Below, piece by piece: positions 17,572 to 26,771 of a stretch of DNA of 46,462 bases (the stretch's first letter is position 1; every line of letters begins with the position of its first letter). The position numbers and the translations under genes are program-made. The notes beneath the pieces were generated by a model, which was not told the origin of the DNA, made no database searches, and saw only the letters and a program-made list of their open reading frames with translations. This DNA comes from Streptosporangiaceae bacterium (GTDB lineage Bacteria > Actinomycetota > Actinomycetes > Streptosporangiales > Streptosporangiaceae), in assembly GCA_025964695.1 (NCBI GenBank), contig JAOPYK010000093.1:1-46462 (forward strand), written 5' to 3'.

Positions 17572-18087
17572 GTGGGTGACGACGTGAACGCGCAGGCCGC
17601 GCCGGAGCAACTGCCGTACGGCCCGGACGGGTCCCATGGCTCCGATGATCTGGGGCCGGAGCCGGTGCCCGTGCGGAAACGCACGCCCAACCCCAGGGTG
17701 CAGGCGTTCGTCACCGGTGCCGCCTACGGTGGACTGGCCGTGGCCGGGCTGATGCTCGGAGTGATCGAGTCGTTCTCGTACTCCTGGTCCGCCGGTTCGA
17801 TCCCGCTGGCGGCGATCCTGTGGAGCCTGTTCAACCTGGTGGCTCTGTGGGGGGCCGGCCGGGGCATGGGCGGCAAGCTCGGCGCCGCCGTACCGGCCTT
17901 GATGTGGCTGGCGGTCGTCATGGTGCTGGCGGTCCAGCGTCCCGAGGGAGACCTGGTCGTCACCGGCACCGCGGCGGGTACGATCTTCCTCTACGGCGGC
18001 GTGCTCGCCGGGGGGATCGCCCTCCTGCTGGCGCCGTCGTCCGGTGAATGGCTGCTCGGCGCGGCGGGGAGAGACCGCCGCGGCTGA
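17572..18087 (+). CDS. DUF6113-family membrane protein next to mshB
   Basis: A 171-aa protein with an acidic, disordered N-terminus (about 40 residues) and four predicted membrane helices (LAVAGLMLGVIESF; SIPLAAILWSLFNLVALWG; AVPALMWLAVVMVLAV; FLYGGVLAGGIALLLA). As I recall, DUF6113 proteins commonly follow mshB in actinomycetes, and the 11-nt spacing here fits that. GTG 17572 is preceded by TAGCCT (17558-17563), a possible leaderless -10, so it may also have its own promoter. Function unknown. Confidence 0.78.
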   Translation: MGDDVNAQAAPEQLPYGPDGSHGSDDLGPEPVPVRKRTPNPRVQAFVTGAAYGGLAVAGLMLGVIESFSYSWSAGSIPLAAILWSLFNLVALWGAGRGMGGKLGAAVPALMWLAVVMVLAVQRPEGDLVVTGTAAGTIFLYGGVLAGGIALLLAPSSGEWLLGAAGRDRRG

Positions 18088-18120
18088 GGGCGGCGCGGGC
18101 TTAGCGGGAGTTCCGGCGGC

Positions 18121-18600
18121 TCAGCGCAGCCGGCGTCCGGCGACCACGATGCCGTCCTCGTCGCTGTAGAGCCAGTCGCCGGGGGTGAACGTCACGCCCC
18201 CGAAGGTGACCGGGACGCCGGTCTCGCCGGCACCCGCCTTGGCGCTCTTGAGCGGGTTCGAGCCGAGTGCCTTGACGCCCAGCTCAAGGGTCCGCAGGGC
18301 CGCGACGTCCCGTACGGCTCCATTGATCACCACGCCGGCCCAGCCCTGCTCTACGGCAGAGGCCGCGATCAGGTCGCCCATCAACGCGGACGCCAGCGAG
18401 CCGCCACCGTCGACGACCAGCACCCGGCCCTTGCCCGCGGTGTTCAGCAGTCTCTTCACCAGGGCGTTGTCGCGGAAGCAGCGGACCGTCGCGATCGGGC
18501 CCGCGAAGCCGGGTTGCGAGCCGTACTGCCGGAACTGCGTCTCACAGCTCTGCAACTCGGTCTCGAAGTCATCGACCAGGTCAGCGGTGGCGAACTCCAT
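18121..18600 (-). CDS. rraA: RraA family protein (regulator of RNase E activity / HMG aldolase fold)
   Basis: A 159-aa protein of the RraA fold. The core [22 protein letters not shown] and the segment [25 protein letters not shown] match RraA, which binds RNase E and restrains RNA decay in E. coli. The same fold also includes 4-hydroxy-4-methyl-2-oxoglutarate aldolases; GDLIA then GAVRD is shared by both, so enzyme activity remains possible. ATG 18600 gives the standard [12 protein letters not shown] start. TACGGT on the minus strand (18608-18613) lies 7 nt upstream, pointing to a leaderless transcript. The gene is tandem with the lrp-like gene, 36 nt downstream of it. Confidence 0.88.
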   Translation of the reverse strand: MEFATADLVDDFETELQSCETQFRQYGSQPGFAGPIATVRCFRDNALVKRLLNTAGKGRVLVVDGGGSLASALMGDLIAASAVEQGWAGVVINGAVRDVAALRTLELGVKALGSNPLKSAKAGAGETGVPVTFGGVTFTPGDWLYSDEDGIVVAGRRLR

Positions 18601-18636
18601 GTCTGTCACCGTATCGCGGGTGCGGCGAGCCACCGA

Positions 18637-19092
18637 TCAGACGCTGGGAGCGTCGGTGGGCCGGCCTATCAGGCGGGACAGCACGATCGAGGTCTTCGTC
18701 TGCACGATGTTGGACTCGCGGCGCAGCCGCTCCAGGGCCTCCTCGAGGTGCTGGATGTCACGGGTCCGCAAGTGGACGAGGGCGCTGGCGTCGCCGGTGA
18801 TCGTGTAAGCGGCCACGACCTCGGGATGCGGGCGCACGCTGGCGTAGATCTCTTCAGGCGAGGTCGCCCCCGTGCAGAAGATCTCGATGAACGCCTCGGT
18901 GGTCCAGCCGAGCGCGGCCGGGTCGACGACGGCCGCGTAACCGTTGATGACACCGTCATGACGCAGCCGGTCGACGCGGCGCTTCACCGCGGGCGCCGAA
19001 AGGCCCACCCGGTCGCCGATCTGCGCATACGAGGCCCGGCCGTCTTTGAGCAGCTGCGCAACGATCTGGCGGTCAATATCGTCAAGACGCAA
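18637..19092 (-). CDS. Lrp/AsnC family regulator divergent from rocD
   Basis: A 151-aa regulator with an N-terminal helix-turn-helix (RLDDIDRQIVAQLLKDGR, YAQIGDRVGLSAPAVKRRV) and a C-terminal RAM ligand domain (HPEVVAAYTITGDASALVHL). The start is assigned to TTG 19092 because a near-perfect AAAGGAGG (complement of 19098-19105) lies 6 nt upstream and the product then opens as MRLDDIDRQIV, typical of the family. It is divergent from the ornithine aminotransferase gene, so control of ornithine/arginine catabolism is the natural guess. Confidence 0.92.
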   Translation of the reverse strand: MRLDDIDRQIVAQLLKDGRASYAQIGDRVGLSAPAVKRRVDRLRHDGVINGYAAVVDPAALGWTTEAFIEIFCTGATSPEEIYASVRPHPEVVAAYTITGDASALVHLRTRDIQHLEEALERLRRESNIVQTKTSIVLSRLIGRPTDAPSV

Positions 19093-19203
19093 CAAATACC
19101 TCCTTTGAAGTCGGCAATCGACATTGGTGGTCACTTCACCCTGAATCTACGCTTGATATGAGCCGTCGACCACTGTCCGGCCGCCATACCGGCAAGGAGC
19201 CTC

Positions 19204-20397
<1,194 letters not shown>

Positions 20398-20464
20398 CCG
20401 TCGTGATCGGCGCGCCCGCGAGCTCTGAGCAGCGGCGCGGGCCGGTAGGTCACGACCGGCAGAT

Positions 20465-20509
20465 GACAGAGGACCTCACCACAATGGCGTGGTGGGGTCC
20501 TCTTCTGTC
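20465..20509 (+). terminator. Strong hairpin downstream of rocD
   Basis: GACAGAGGACCTCACCAC pairs with GTGGTGGGGTCCTC and then TTCTGTC across the loop AATGGC. The stem is about 18 bp with one wobble and a 3-nt bulge. A short T-rich stretch (TTGTTT) begins 2 nt after the stem. Confidence 0.75.
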
Positions 20510-20510
20510 G

Positions 20511-20552
20511 TTGTTTACAGACTTGTTGTTTACAGACTGTTGTTTACAGACT
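20511..20552. repeat. Three direct repeats of TTGTTTACAGACT
   Basis: Exact 13-bp copies begin at 20511, 20526 and 20540, separated by TG and G. They sit between the rocD terminator and the PadR gene and could be regulator sites or a small tandem duplication. Confidence 0.8.
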
Positions 20553-20599
20553 TGTATGTCGTCGTGGTGGGACATTGCCGGTGAAGCGGTGGACCGTTA

Positions 20600-20638
20600 T
20601 AGTCCATGTGGATTAGTTCGAATGGACTAAGTTTAGTC
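20600..20638. promoter_or_regulatory. Candidate PadR operator: two overlapping inverted repeats
   Basis: TAGTCCAT (20600-20607) and ATGGACTA (20622-20629) form a perfect 8-bp inverted repeat with a 14-bp spacer. Overlapping it, GACTAA-GT-TTAGTC (20625-20638) forms a second palindrome that shares the GACTA half-site. They lie about 90 bp before padR. PadR repressors typically bind such palindromes over their own promoter, so autorepression of the padR-MFS operon is likely (inference). Confidence 0.6.
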
Positions 20639-20726
20639 TGGCTCATCGAACCGGACCATGGTCGCGGACCGTGTCCGCAGGCCAGAGCGGGCCGCCCAGA
20701 GCGGCGCACAAGGGCGAGGTGGTCGC

Positions 20727-21338
20727 ATGTCCCCGTCGATCACACCCTTGGCGCTCGCGGTACTGCACCTGCTCGGCGAGCGGCCCATGCACCCGTACGA
20801 GATGCAGCAACTGATCAAGCTGCGCTACATCGATCAGGTGGTCAAGGTCGCCCACGGGTCGCTGTACCACACCGTAGAGCGACTGGCGGCGTCCGGGCTC
20901 ATCGAGCCGATGGAGACCAGCCGTGAGGGCCGCCGGCCCGAGCGCACCGTCTACGCCATCACCGAGTCGGGCCGCGACCAGGCCACAGATCGGCTCTGTG
21001 AGCTGATCGCCCGCCCGACGCGGGAGTATCCCAGCTTCAAGGCGGCACTCGCCTTCATCACCACGCTCACCCCCGGCAAGGTGAGCGAGCTGCTCGTACG
21101 GCGGAGCGTCGAACTCGAGGTCTACCTCGCCAAGCACACGACGCTAATCGACACGCTGACCAAGCAGGGGCTGCATCGGATCAATCTGATCGACATCGAG
21201 CACGTCCTGGCGCAGTATCGAGCCGAGCTCGACTACGTGCGGGACCTGCGAGAGGACATCGACAGCGGGCGCCTCACCTGGACGCCCGGCGTGACGAGGA
21301 GAAGCTTCCCCGCACCACCCACGGAGGAACACCGATGA
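20727..21338 (+). CDS. PadR family transcriptional regulator
   Basis: A 203-aa regulator with a winged helix (LALAVLHLLGERPMHPYEMQ, then KVAHGSLYHTVERLAASGLI and RTVYAITESGRD) and a helical C-terminal dimerisation region. ATG 20727 follows GAGGTGG. Its stop overlaps the ATG of the efflux transporter (ATGA), so the two are cotranslated. PadR proteins usually repress an adjacent efflux or detoxification gene until a small aromatic or drug ligand binds. Confidence 0.92.
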   Translation: MSPSITPLALAVLHLLGERPMHPYEMQQLIKLRYIDQVVKVAHGSLYHTVERLAASGLIEPMETSREGRRPERTVYAITESGRDQATDRLCELIARPTREYPSFKAALAFITTLTPGKVSELLVRRSVELEVYLAKHTTLIDTLTKQGLHRINLIDIEHVLAQYRAELDYVRDLREDIDSGRLTWTPGVTRRSFPAPPTEEHR

Positions 21339-22960
21339 AGAGATGGCACGGCAACCAGTGGGCGATCCTGCTGACGCTCTCGCTGGGGTTCTTCATGACC
21401 CTGCTGGACCTGACGATCGTCAACATCGCCATCCCCAGCATGATCGACAAGTTGAACGCCTCACTCGACCAGGTGCTGTGGGTCATGAACGCCTACATCC
21501 TGATCCTCGCGGTGCTGCTGATCACCTGTGGCCGGCTGGGTGACCTGCGCGGGCCCCGTACCCTGTTCATCGCCGGGGTGGCGGTGTTCACCATCGCCAG
21601 CCTGCTGTGCGGCATCTCGCAGAACCCCGCCGAGCTCATCGGCGCCCGGGTGATCCAGGGCCTCGGGGCGGCATTGCTGCTGCCGCAGACGATGACCCTC
21701 ATCATCTCCACCTTCCCCGCCGACCGGCGCGGTGCCGCCATGGGCATCTGGGGCGCGGTCGCCGGTGTGGCCACGATCGCCGGACCGACCATCGGGGGTC
21801 TGCTGGTCACCGCATTGGACTGGCGGTGGATCTTCTTCGTGAACCTGCCCGTCGGCGTCCTCGTGCTGTTCATGGCCGTCGCCATCATCCCGGACATCCG
21901 GCCGGGGCGGCGGCACAAGCTCGATCTGGGCGGCGTGACGATCGCCACCGCCTCGCTGTTCTGCCTGGTGTTCGGCCTGACGGAGGGACAGCGGTACGAG
22001 TGGAACGTGGGGATCTGGAGTCTCATCGGCGCCGGCGTGGTGCTGCTCGTGGTGTTCGTGCTGCACCAGCGCTCCCGGCAGGACAACGAGCCGCTGGTGC
22101 CGTTCGCGTTGTTCCGCGACCGCAATTTCACCGTAATGAACTTCGTCGCCGCAGCCGTGTCGGTCGGCATGATCGGGATCTTCCTGCCGATGACGATCTA
22201 TCTGCAGTCGGTGCTGGGCTACTCCGCGCTCAAGGCCGGCCTGGTCATGGCGCCGGCCTCGCTGGTGTCGATGTTCCTCGCCCCGGTGGCGGGCCGGCTC
22301 TCGGACAAGATCGGCGGCAAGTACATCCTCATAGGCGGACTGACCCTGTACGGGCTCGGCACCGCCTGGATCATCGCGATCGCCGACGTCGGCACGGACT
22401 GGACCGCGTTCCTGCCCCCGTTCATCCTGACCGGCATCGGCATCGGGGGGGTCTTCGCTCCGATGGCCACCGTGGCCATGCGCAACGTCGAGCCGAGAAT
22501 GGCCGGCGCGGCCTCCGGGTTCATGAACACCATCCGCCAGGTCGGCTCGGTCATCGGCAGCGCGTCGGTGGGTGCCGTCATGCAGAGCCAGCTGGCGAGC
22601 GCGCTCAAGGACGAGGCGGCCAAGCGGTCCGCGAGCCTCCCGGCCTCCTACCGGCCCCAGTTCGTGGAGGGCTTCCAGCACGCGGCCAAGGGCGGCCTCG
22701 AGGTCGGCGCCGGCCAGACGGGCATCGCCCAGCACCTGCCGGCGAACGTGCCGTCCGGGGTGGCCGCCCAGCTCCAGCAGCTCGCCGGACAGGTCTTCAG
22801 CCACGGCTTCGTGCACGCGATGAAGCCGACCATGGGCCTGCCCGTCCTGGTGGTCTTGATCGGTGCCGCCGCCTGCCTCGGGATCACGCGCCGGCCCGCC
22901 AACGGTGGCGCGAGCACCCCCGGTGCCTCCGAAACCGCCGAGGCCGCCCTGCCAGGCTGA
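21335..22960 (+). CDS. MFS drug efflux transporter, DHA2 family (14 TM)
   Basis: A 541-aa major-facilitator transporter with 14 predicted helices. Motif D/A region LDLTIVNIAIPSM, motif A GRLGDLRGPRTLFIAG, and antiporter motif C WGAVAGVATIAGPTIGGLL point to the EmrB/QacA (DHA2) proton-drug antiporters. About 90 extra residues lie between the final helices (FKEGFQHAAKG-like loop, read here as EGFQHAAKGGLEVGAGQTG), as in many actinobacterial members. It is translationally coupled to the PadR repressor. Substrate unknown. Confidence 0.93.
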   Translation: MKRWHGNQWAILLTLSLGFFMTLLDLTIVNIAIPSMIDKLNASLDQVLWVMNAYILILAVLLITCGRLGDLRGPRTLFIAGVAVFTIASLLCGISQNPAELIGARVIQGLGAALLLPQTMTLIISTFPADRRGAAMGIWGAVAGVATIAGPTIGGLLVTALDWRWIFFVNLPVGVLVLFMAVAIIPDIRPGRRHKLDLGGVTIATASLFCLVFGLTEGQRYEWNVGIWSLIGAGVVLLVVFVLHQRSRQDNEPLVPFALFRDRNFTVMNFVAAAVSVGMIGIFLPMTIYLQSVLGYSALKAGLVMAPASLVSMFLAPVAGRLSDKIGGKYILIGGLTLYGLGTAWIIAIADVGTDWTAFLPPFILTGIGIGGVFAPMATVAMRNVEPRMAGAASGFMNTIRQVGSVIGSASVGAVMQSQLASALKDEAAKRSASLPASYRPQFVEGFQHAAKGGLEVGAGQTGIAQHLPANVPSGVAAQLQQLAGQVFSHGFVHAMKPTMGLPVLVVLIGAAACLGITRRPANGGASTPGASETAEAALPG

Positions 22961-23036
22961 TGCCGGACGCGCTCGTCCCGCACCGTGACTTGGCAAATTG
23001 CGGCAGGGTACGCGAAATACGTGTGAAACGTCCGCT

Positions 23037-23075
23037 TCAGGGGGAAATCCGAAGAGCTCCCTTCCCCCTGAGGTG
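23037..23075 (+). promoter_or_regulatory. Inverted repeat adjoining the lactate permease Shine-Dalgarno
   Basis: TCAGGGGGAA (23037-23046) and TTCCCCCTGA (23062-23071) form a perfect 10-bp stem with a 15-nt loop. The Shine-Dalgarno AGGTG (23071-23075) begins at the last stem base, 6 nt before ATG 23082. It may be a DNA operator or an RNA hairpin limiting ribosome access. Confidence 0.55.
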
Positions 23076-23081
23076 ATCGCG

Positions 23082-24728
23082 ATGTACACGCAAGTTCTCG
23101 ACCCCGTGGCCCATTCGCTCGCATGGAGTTCCCTGGTGGCCGCGCTGCCGCTGCTGGTGCTCTTCGTCCTACTCGGTGCACTGCGGATGAAGGCGTGGGT
23201 CGCCTCCTTGGCGGCCCTGGCGGTGGCCTTCGTGATCGCGATCGCGGTGTACGGGATGCCGGTCGGACAGTCACTGCTCGCCGGATCCGAGGGCGCGGCC
23301 TTCGGGTTCTTCCCGATTCTGTGGATCGTCATCAACGCGATCTGGGTCTACAACATGACCGTCGAGACGGGGCATTTCGATGTGCTGCGGCGGTCGTTCA
23401 CCCGGGTCAGTGACGACCAGCGCATCCAGGCGATCATCATCGCGTTCTCGTTCGGAGCGCTGATGGAGGCTCTCGCCGGATTCGGTACTCCGGTCGCGGT
23501 CACTTCCGTCATGCTCATCGCCCTGGGCTTCCGGCCGCTCAAGGCCGCGGTGCTCGCCCTCACCGCCAACACCGCCCCGGTCGCGTTCGGCGCGATGGCC
23601 ACCCCGATCATCACCCTCGGGAAGGTCACCGGAATCTCGACCGACACGCTCGGCTCGATGGTGGGGCGCCAGACGCCGATCCTGGCCGTGTTCGTACCCC
23701 TCGTCCTGGTGGTCATCGTGGACGGGCGGCGCGGAGTACGGCAGACTTGGCCCGCCGCCGTGGTGTGCGGCCTGGCGTTCGCCCTCGCGCAATACCTCAC
23801 GTCGAACTTCGTCTCGGTCCCGCTGACCGACGTGATCGCCGCACTGGTGTCCGCGGCCGCGGTCGTGCTGCTCGTACGGCTGTGGCGTCCCCGGGAGTCC
23901 TACACCGAGGGGATCGCACCGGTCGCCGCCGGTGGAGCGCTCGACGAACCGACCCCGGAGTTCGCCGACCGGGTCGCCCATCCCGACGCGCGCGCCGAGG
24001 TCGCTCGCGCCTACTCGCCGTACGCCATCATCATCGCCGTCTTCGTGCTCGGCCAGATCTCGGTCATCAAGGACGCCCTCGGCCGGGCGACCCAGACGTT
24101 CGACTGGCCGGGGCTGCACCTGTTCAACGCCAAGGGCAAGCCGCTCACCCTGCCGACGTTCACCCTGAACCTGCTGACCACGCCGGGCACCCAGATGCTG
24201 ATCGCCGGAGTGCTGACCATGCTCGCGCTCCGCGTCGGCGTGGGCCGGGCACTCCGTGCCTACGGTGTGACACTGAGGCAGTTGCGCTGGGCGATCCTCA
24301 CGGTCATGGCCGTGCTCGCCCTGGCGTTCGTGATGAATGCCTCTGGGCAGACGATCACGCTGGGTACGTGGGCCGCCGGAGCCGGCGGAGCCTTCGCGGT
24401 CCTGTCGCCGATCCTCGGCTGGCTCGGGGTCGCCGTGACAGGTTCCGACACCTCCTCCAACTCGCTGTTCGGCGCACTGCAGATCACCGCGGCGAACAAG
24501 GCGGGGCTGTCGCCGGTGCTCATGGCCGCCTCCAACAGTTCCGGCGGCGTACTGGGCAAGATGATCTCCCCGCAGAATCTCGCGATCGCCGCCGCCGCCG
24601 TCGGGATGGACGGAAAGGAGGGCGACATCTTCCGCCGCGCGATCATGTGGAGCCTGATCTTCCTCGGCGGGATGTGCCTCCTGGCCGGCCTCCAGGCGAC
24701 CGGGTTGCTCTCCTGGATGGTGCCCTGA
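23082..24728 (+). CDS. lctP: L-lactate permease (LctP/LldP family)
   Basis: A 548-aa membrane carrier with about 13-14 helices for lactate (and probably glycolate) uptake by proton symport. Diagnostic segments are SFGALMEALAGFGTPVAVTS, GFRPLKAAVLALTANTAPVA, and near the C-terminus GWLGVAVTGSDTSSNSLFGA and SNSSGGVLGKMISPQNLAIA. ATG 23082 follows GAGGTG. No lactate dehydrogenase gene (lldD or lutABC) is next to it. The inverted repeat at 23037-23071 suggests its own control. Confidence 0.94.
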   Translation: MYTQVLDPVAHSLAWSSLVAALPLLVLFVLLGALRMKAWVASLAALAVAFVIAIAVYGMPVGQSLLAGSEGAAFGFFPILWIVINAIWVYNMTVETGHFDVLRRSFTRVSDDQRIQAIIIAFSFGALMEALAGFGTPVAVTSVMLIALGFRPLKAAVLALTANTAPVAFGAMATPIITLGKVTGISTDTLGSMVGRQTPILAVFVPLVLVVIVDGRRGVRQTWPAAVVCGLAFALAQYLTSNFVSVPLTDVIAALVSAAAVVLLVRLWRPRESYTEGIAPVAAGGALDEPTPEFADRVAHPDARAEVARAYSPYAIIIAVFVLGQISVIKDALGRATQTFDWPGLHLFNAKGKPLTLPTFTLNLLTTPGTQMLIAGVLTMLALRVGVGRALRAYGVTLRQLRWAILTVMAVLALAFVMNASGQTITLGTWAAGAGGAFAVLSPILGWLGVAVTGSDTSSNSLFGALQITAANKAGLSPVLMAASNSSGGVLGKMISPQNLAIAAAAVGMDGKEGDIFRRAIMWSLIFLGGMCLLAGLQATGLLSWMVP

Positions 24729-24749
24729 CTCCTTCCCGGAAGCACCGCC

Positions 24750-25020
24750 CTGGACCCCTGCCCAGCCCAGGTCAAGACCCTGGGCTCGCATACGGGGGCG
24801 GCCCGGGCCGCCTATGACTGGGCGGTCGGCAGGGTGAAGGCGAACTGGGATCAGCGCCGAGCCGAGGAATCCTACGACATCCCCGAAGATGGGCTGACGC
24901 CGTGGGTGGACTGGTCGTTTCCGGAGACCTGGACGCGGAAGCGTCGAACGCCAGTGGAGCCGACCAGAAGACCAGGCCACGCCTGGCAGGTGGCGTGGAA
25001 GCTGGACACCCTACCCAAGG
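24750..25020 (+). pseudogene. Remnant of an IS605/IS200-type TnpB (OrfB) N-terminus
   Basis: The frame from 24750 reads LDPCPAQVKTLGSHTG, GAARAAYDWAVGRVKANWDQ and RRAEESYDIPEDGLTP, which is the N-terminal pattern of actinobacterial TnpB proteins (xLDPTxxQ, then CGAARxAYNWAxxxVK). There is no initiator codon before LDP and no RuvC domain. Similarity fades after WVDWSFPETW near 24935. It is a truncated scar, not an active nuclease. No IS ends could be located. Confidence 0.6.
24764..24786 (+). terminator. Perfect 8-bp hairpin after lctP
   Basis: AGCCCAGG (24764-24771) and CCTGGGCT (24779-24786) form a stem with loop TCAAGAC, 36 nt after the lctP stop. There is no T-tract. It overlaps the TnpB remnant, so it may serve lctP by accident of insertion. 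Confidence 0.5.
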
Positions 25021-25071
25021 CACCAGTCCCGGGACGGACCGTCTGCCCCGGAAAGGGCGACTCACCGAGAT

Positions 25072-25243
25072 TCATTGATACCTCGGTGAACGGTTCCAGT
25101 AGTCGCGGAACAGCAGGATCCCGCCGTCGCGGATCCTGAACAGGTCCCGCCGCCGAGATCAGGTAGCGGTCAGGTGGTAGCCCGAGTGCGCGCAGTTCGG
25201 TGGACCCGGGGACCCGCCACTCGACCTGTGGTCCGCTCAACAA
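25072..25243 (-). pseudogene. Frameshifted C-terminal remnant of a SnoaL/NTF2-like protein
   Basis: On the minus strand one frame reads QVEWRVPGSTELRALGLPPD, then RYLISAAG. A different frame then continues LFRIRDGGILLFRDYWNRSP-RYQ and stops at 25074-25072. Joined by a single-base shift near 25145, these give the typical last strand of SnoaL-like folds (RIRDGxIxxxRDYWN). The 5' part is missing: the sequence abuts the stop codon of the next gene at about 25243, which looks like a recombination junction. Confidence 0.6.
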
Positions 25244-25981
25244 TCAGCCGATCTTTGCGAGCTGCTTATTGAGAATATCGGTCGCCTGCTTCGCGAATGA
25301 ATCGAACGACTTTTTTGGTGACACTTTCTGCCAGAACAGGGACGCGAGTACTACGTTTCCGCGAGTCGCGAAATCGTACACTATGTAGGTTACATTGTTA
25401 GTGGTATCCGCGGAGTGTACGTCCTTCTCTATGCCGCGCAGGTGACTCCATCCTGAGATGACGTCCTCCGAACTCGTCCAGGTGTGTTCGAATGAGATCT
25501 GGACCTTGTTTTGATTCACTTGCTTGGGTGCGACGCGTCGTTTGGCGGGACATGCTTTTACCTTGGTCTTGATGATCGTGTAGGCCTTCAAGGCAGACGC
25601 CCCATCGCTGTACACAGCGGCAAGTTCGTCGTAGTTCAGCCCCAATAGCAGGTTCTGATCGTTGTTGAATTGCTGGACTGTGATGGATGGCGATCCGGGC
25701 AAGCTCTGCGGAGTGACCACGCAAATTGCCACGGCCGCGTCCTTGAACCCAGGAACATCCGGTTTACGAGGAGTCACGCTTGAGGAGACATCCTTGGCGG
25801 CGATGAGGGATTTCCTGACCAGGTCGGGAGCGTAACTGGGCGGTGGCGTGCTCATCGGCGTGGCCGGTTTCGATGCTGTCGGGTTCGTCGTCTTTTTGGA
25901 ATGGCCGCTGCCGCATCCGGTGACGGCTAGTCCGGCCACGGCGATGCACGCTACGAAAGCGCTCCTTCGAACGGGGGGCAC
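25244..25981 (-). CDS. Secreted lipoprotein, possible PknH-like sensor-domain fold
   Basis: A 245-aa lipoprotein. GTG 25981 is chosen because GGAAGG precedes it and the product then starts MPPVRRSAFVACIAVAGLAV with lipobox TGC. A Thr/Ser/Pro linker (about 25-60) leads to a globular domain with paired Cys (AICVV and KACPAK) and late segments TWTSSEDVISGW and TYIVYDFATRGNVVLASLFW. The architecture resembles actinobacterial lipoproteins with a PknH C-terminal-like extracellular domain; this match is by eye and weak. It is the third gene of an operon (31 nt after the previous stop). Base composition is lower in GC than its neighbours, suggesting a different history. Confidence 0.65.
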   Translation of the reverse strand: MPPVRRSAFVACIAVAGLAVTGCGSGHSKKTTNPTASKPATPMSTPPPSYAPDLVRKSLIAAKDVSSSVTPRKPDVPGFKDAAVAICVVTPQSLPGSPSITVQQFNNDQNLLLGLNYDELAAVYSDGASALKAYTIIKTKVKACPAKRRVAPKQVNQNKVQISFEHTWTSSEDVISGWSHLRGIEKDVHSADTTNNVTYIVYDFATRGNVVLASLFWQKVSPKKSFDSFAKQATDILNKQLAKIG

Positions 25982-26012
25982 CGTAGGGCCTTCCGGTTGG
26001 TGTCTAGGCGGG

Positions 26013-26771
26013 CTAGTGCGGAGTGGACTCGGTCTGGATCTCCCGTACATCGAGTTGCCTGGGACCGGAGGGCCGGATGATCGGATTACCGACCAGGTTC
26101 CCGGCATTTTGTCCCTGGCAGAGCGGTCCGACGCAGACCCAGGAGACGGTCCACGTCATTGTGGCCTCGATCGTGTATTTGCTCCCGGGCTGGCCGGCTG
26201 AGGACCGCGTATACGTGTGAGCGCAGGACGGGTCGGTCGAACTTCCGGCGCTGTGACAGACCAGATCAGGGCTGCCGTCACCGGTCTTCCAGGTCAAGTT
26301 GTCGGGTTCTGCGATGGCGGTCACCTCCTCTTGGCCGGGTATCCCGGCCGTGGCCGTGAACCTCTGCCAAACCCCTGGGCCGATCCAGAAGTACGTCGAC
26401 AGCCGCACATACGTCGTCGGGCCCGGCGTGGTACTGGGAACCGGCGGAGGCAGCAGCTTTTGGTCGAAGGCATGGGCGGCATATTCGCTGGGCGGGATCA
26501 AAACCGGCGCCGCGGGTACCGCAGCCGGGCCCTGGAGGCAAGTGGTGAGGATGACAGGGCAGGGCGGTGGAGGGCCGCTGCTCCCGGACGGGCCGCCTCC
26601 TGCGGGGCCGCCTCCTGTAGAGCCTCCGCCCCCGGGCGTGCTGCCGCTGGCACCCGGGTTGACGCAGATGGTGTTGGGGGCGCAGCCGGCGTAGGCGGGC
26701 GCGGCATGCAGCAGGAGGCTGCCAGAACTGACGGTCAACGCCACGACGGCCGTACTGAGTCTGGTCAGCAT
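26013..26771 (-). CDS. Secreted proline/glycine-rich protein with a PKD-like C-terminal domain
   Basis: A 252-aa exported protein. Signal peptide MLTRLSTAVVALTVSSGSLL ending at AYA|G. A Gly/Ser/Pro linker (about 45-75) is followed by a beta-rich domain with WKTGDGSPDLVCHSAG, CAHTYTRSSAGQPGSKYTIE and TWTVSWVC. Those segments match, from memory, a family of streptomycete exported proteins often mislabelled 'ATP/GTP-binding protein'. Six or more Cys are likely disulphide-bonded. The ATG overlaps the preceding stop by 7 nt, so translation is coupled. Function unknown. Confidence 0.7.
   Translation of the reverse strand: MLTRLSTAVVALTVSSGSLLLHAAPAYAGCAPNTICVNPGASGSTPGGGGSTGGGPAGGGPSGSSGPPPPCPVILTTCLQGPAAVPAAPVLIPPSEYAAHAFDQKLLPPPVPSTTPGPTTYVRLSTYFWIGPGVWQRFTATAGIPGQEEVTAIAEPDNLTWKTGDGSPDLVCHSAGSSTDPSCAHTYTRSSAGQPGSKYTIEATMTWTVSWVCVGPLCQGQNAGNLVGNPIIRPSGPRQLDVREIQTESTPH

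Noticed and set aside
21461-24980. Two very long minus-strand open frames opposite the MFS and lactate permease genes
   Set aside because: Both are antisense artefacts of high-GC third positions: His/Asp/Gly/Arg-rich translation, no domain, no start signals.
24750-25020. Active TnpB nuclease with guide RNA
   Set aside because: Only the N-terminal region is recognisable; there is no RuvC domain, no start codon and no element end.
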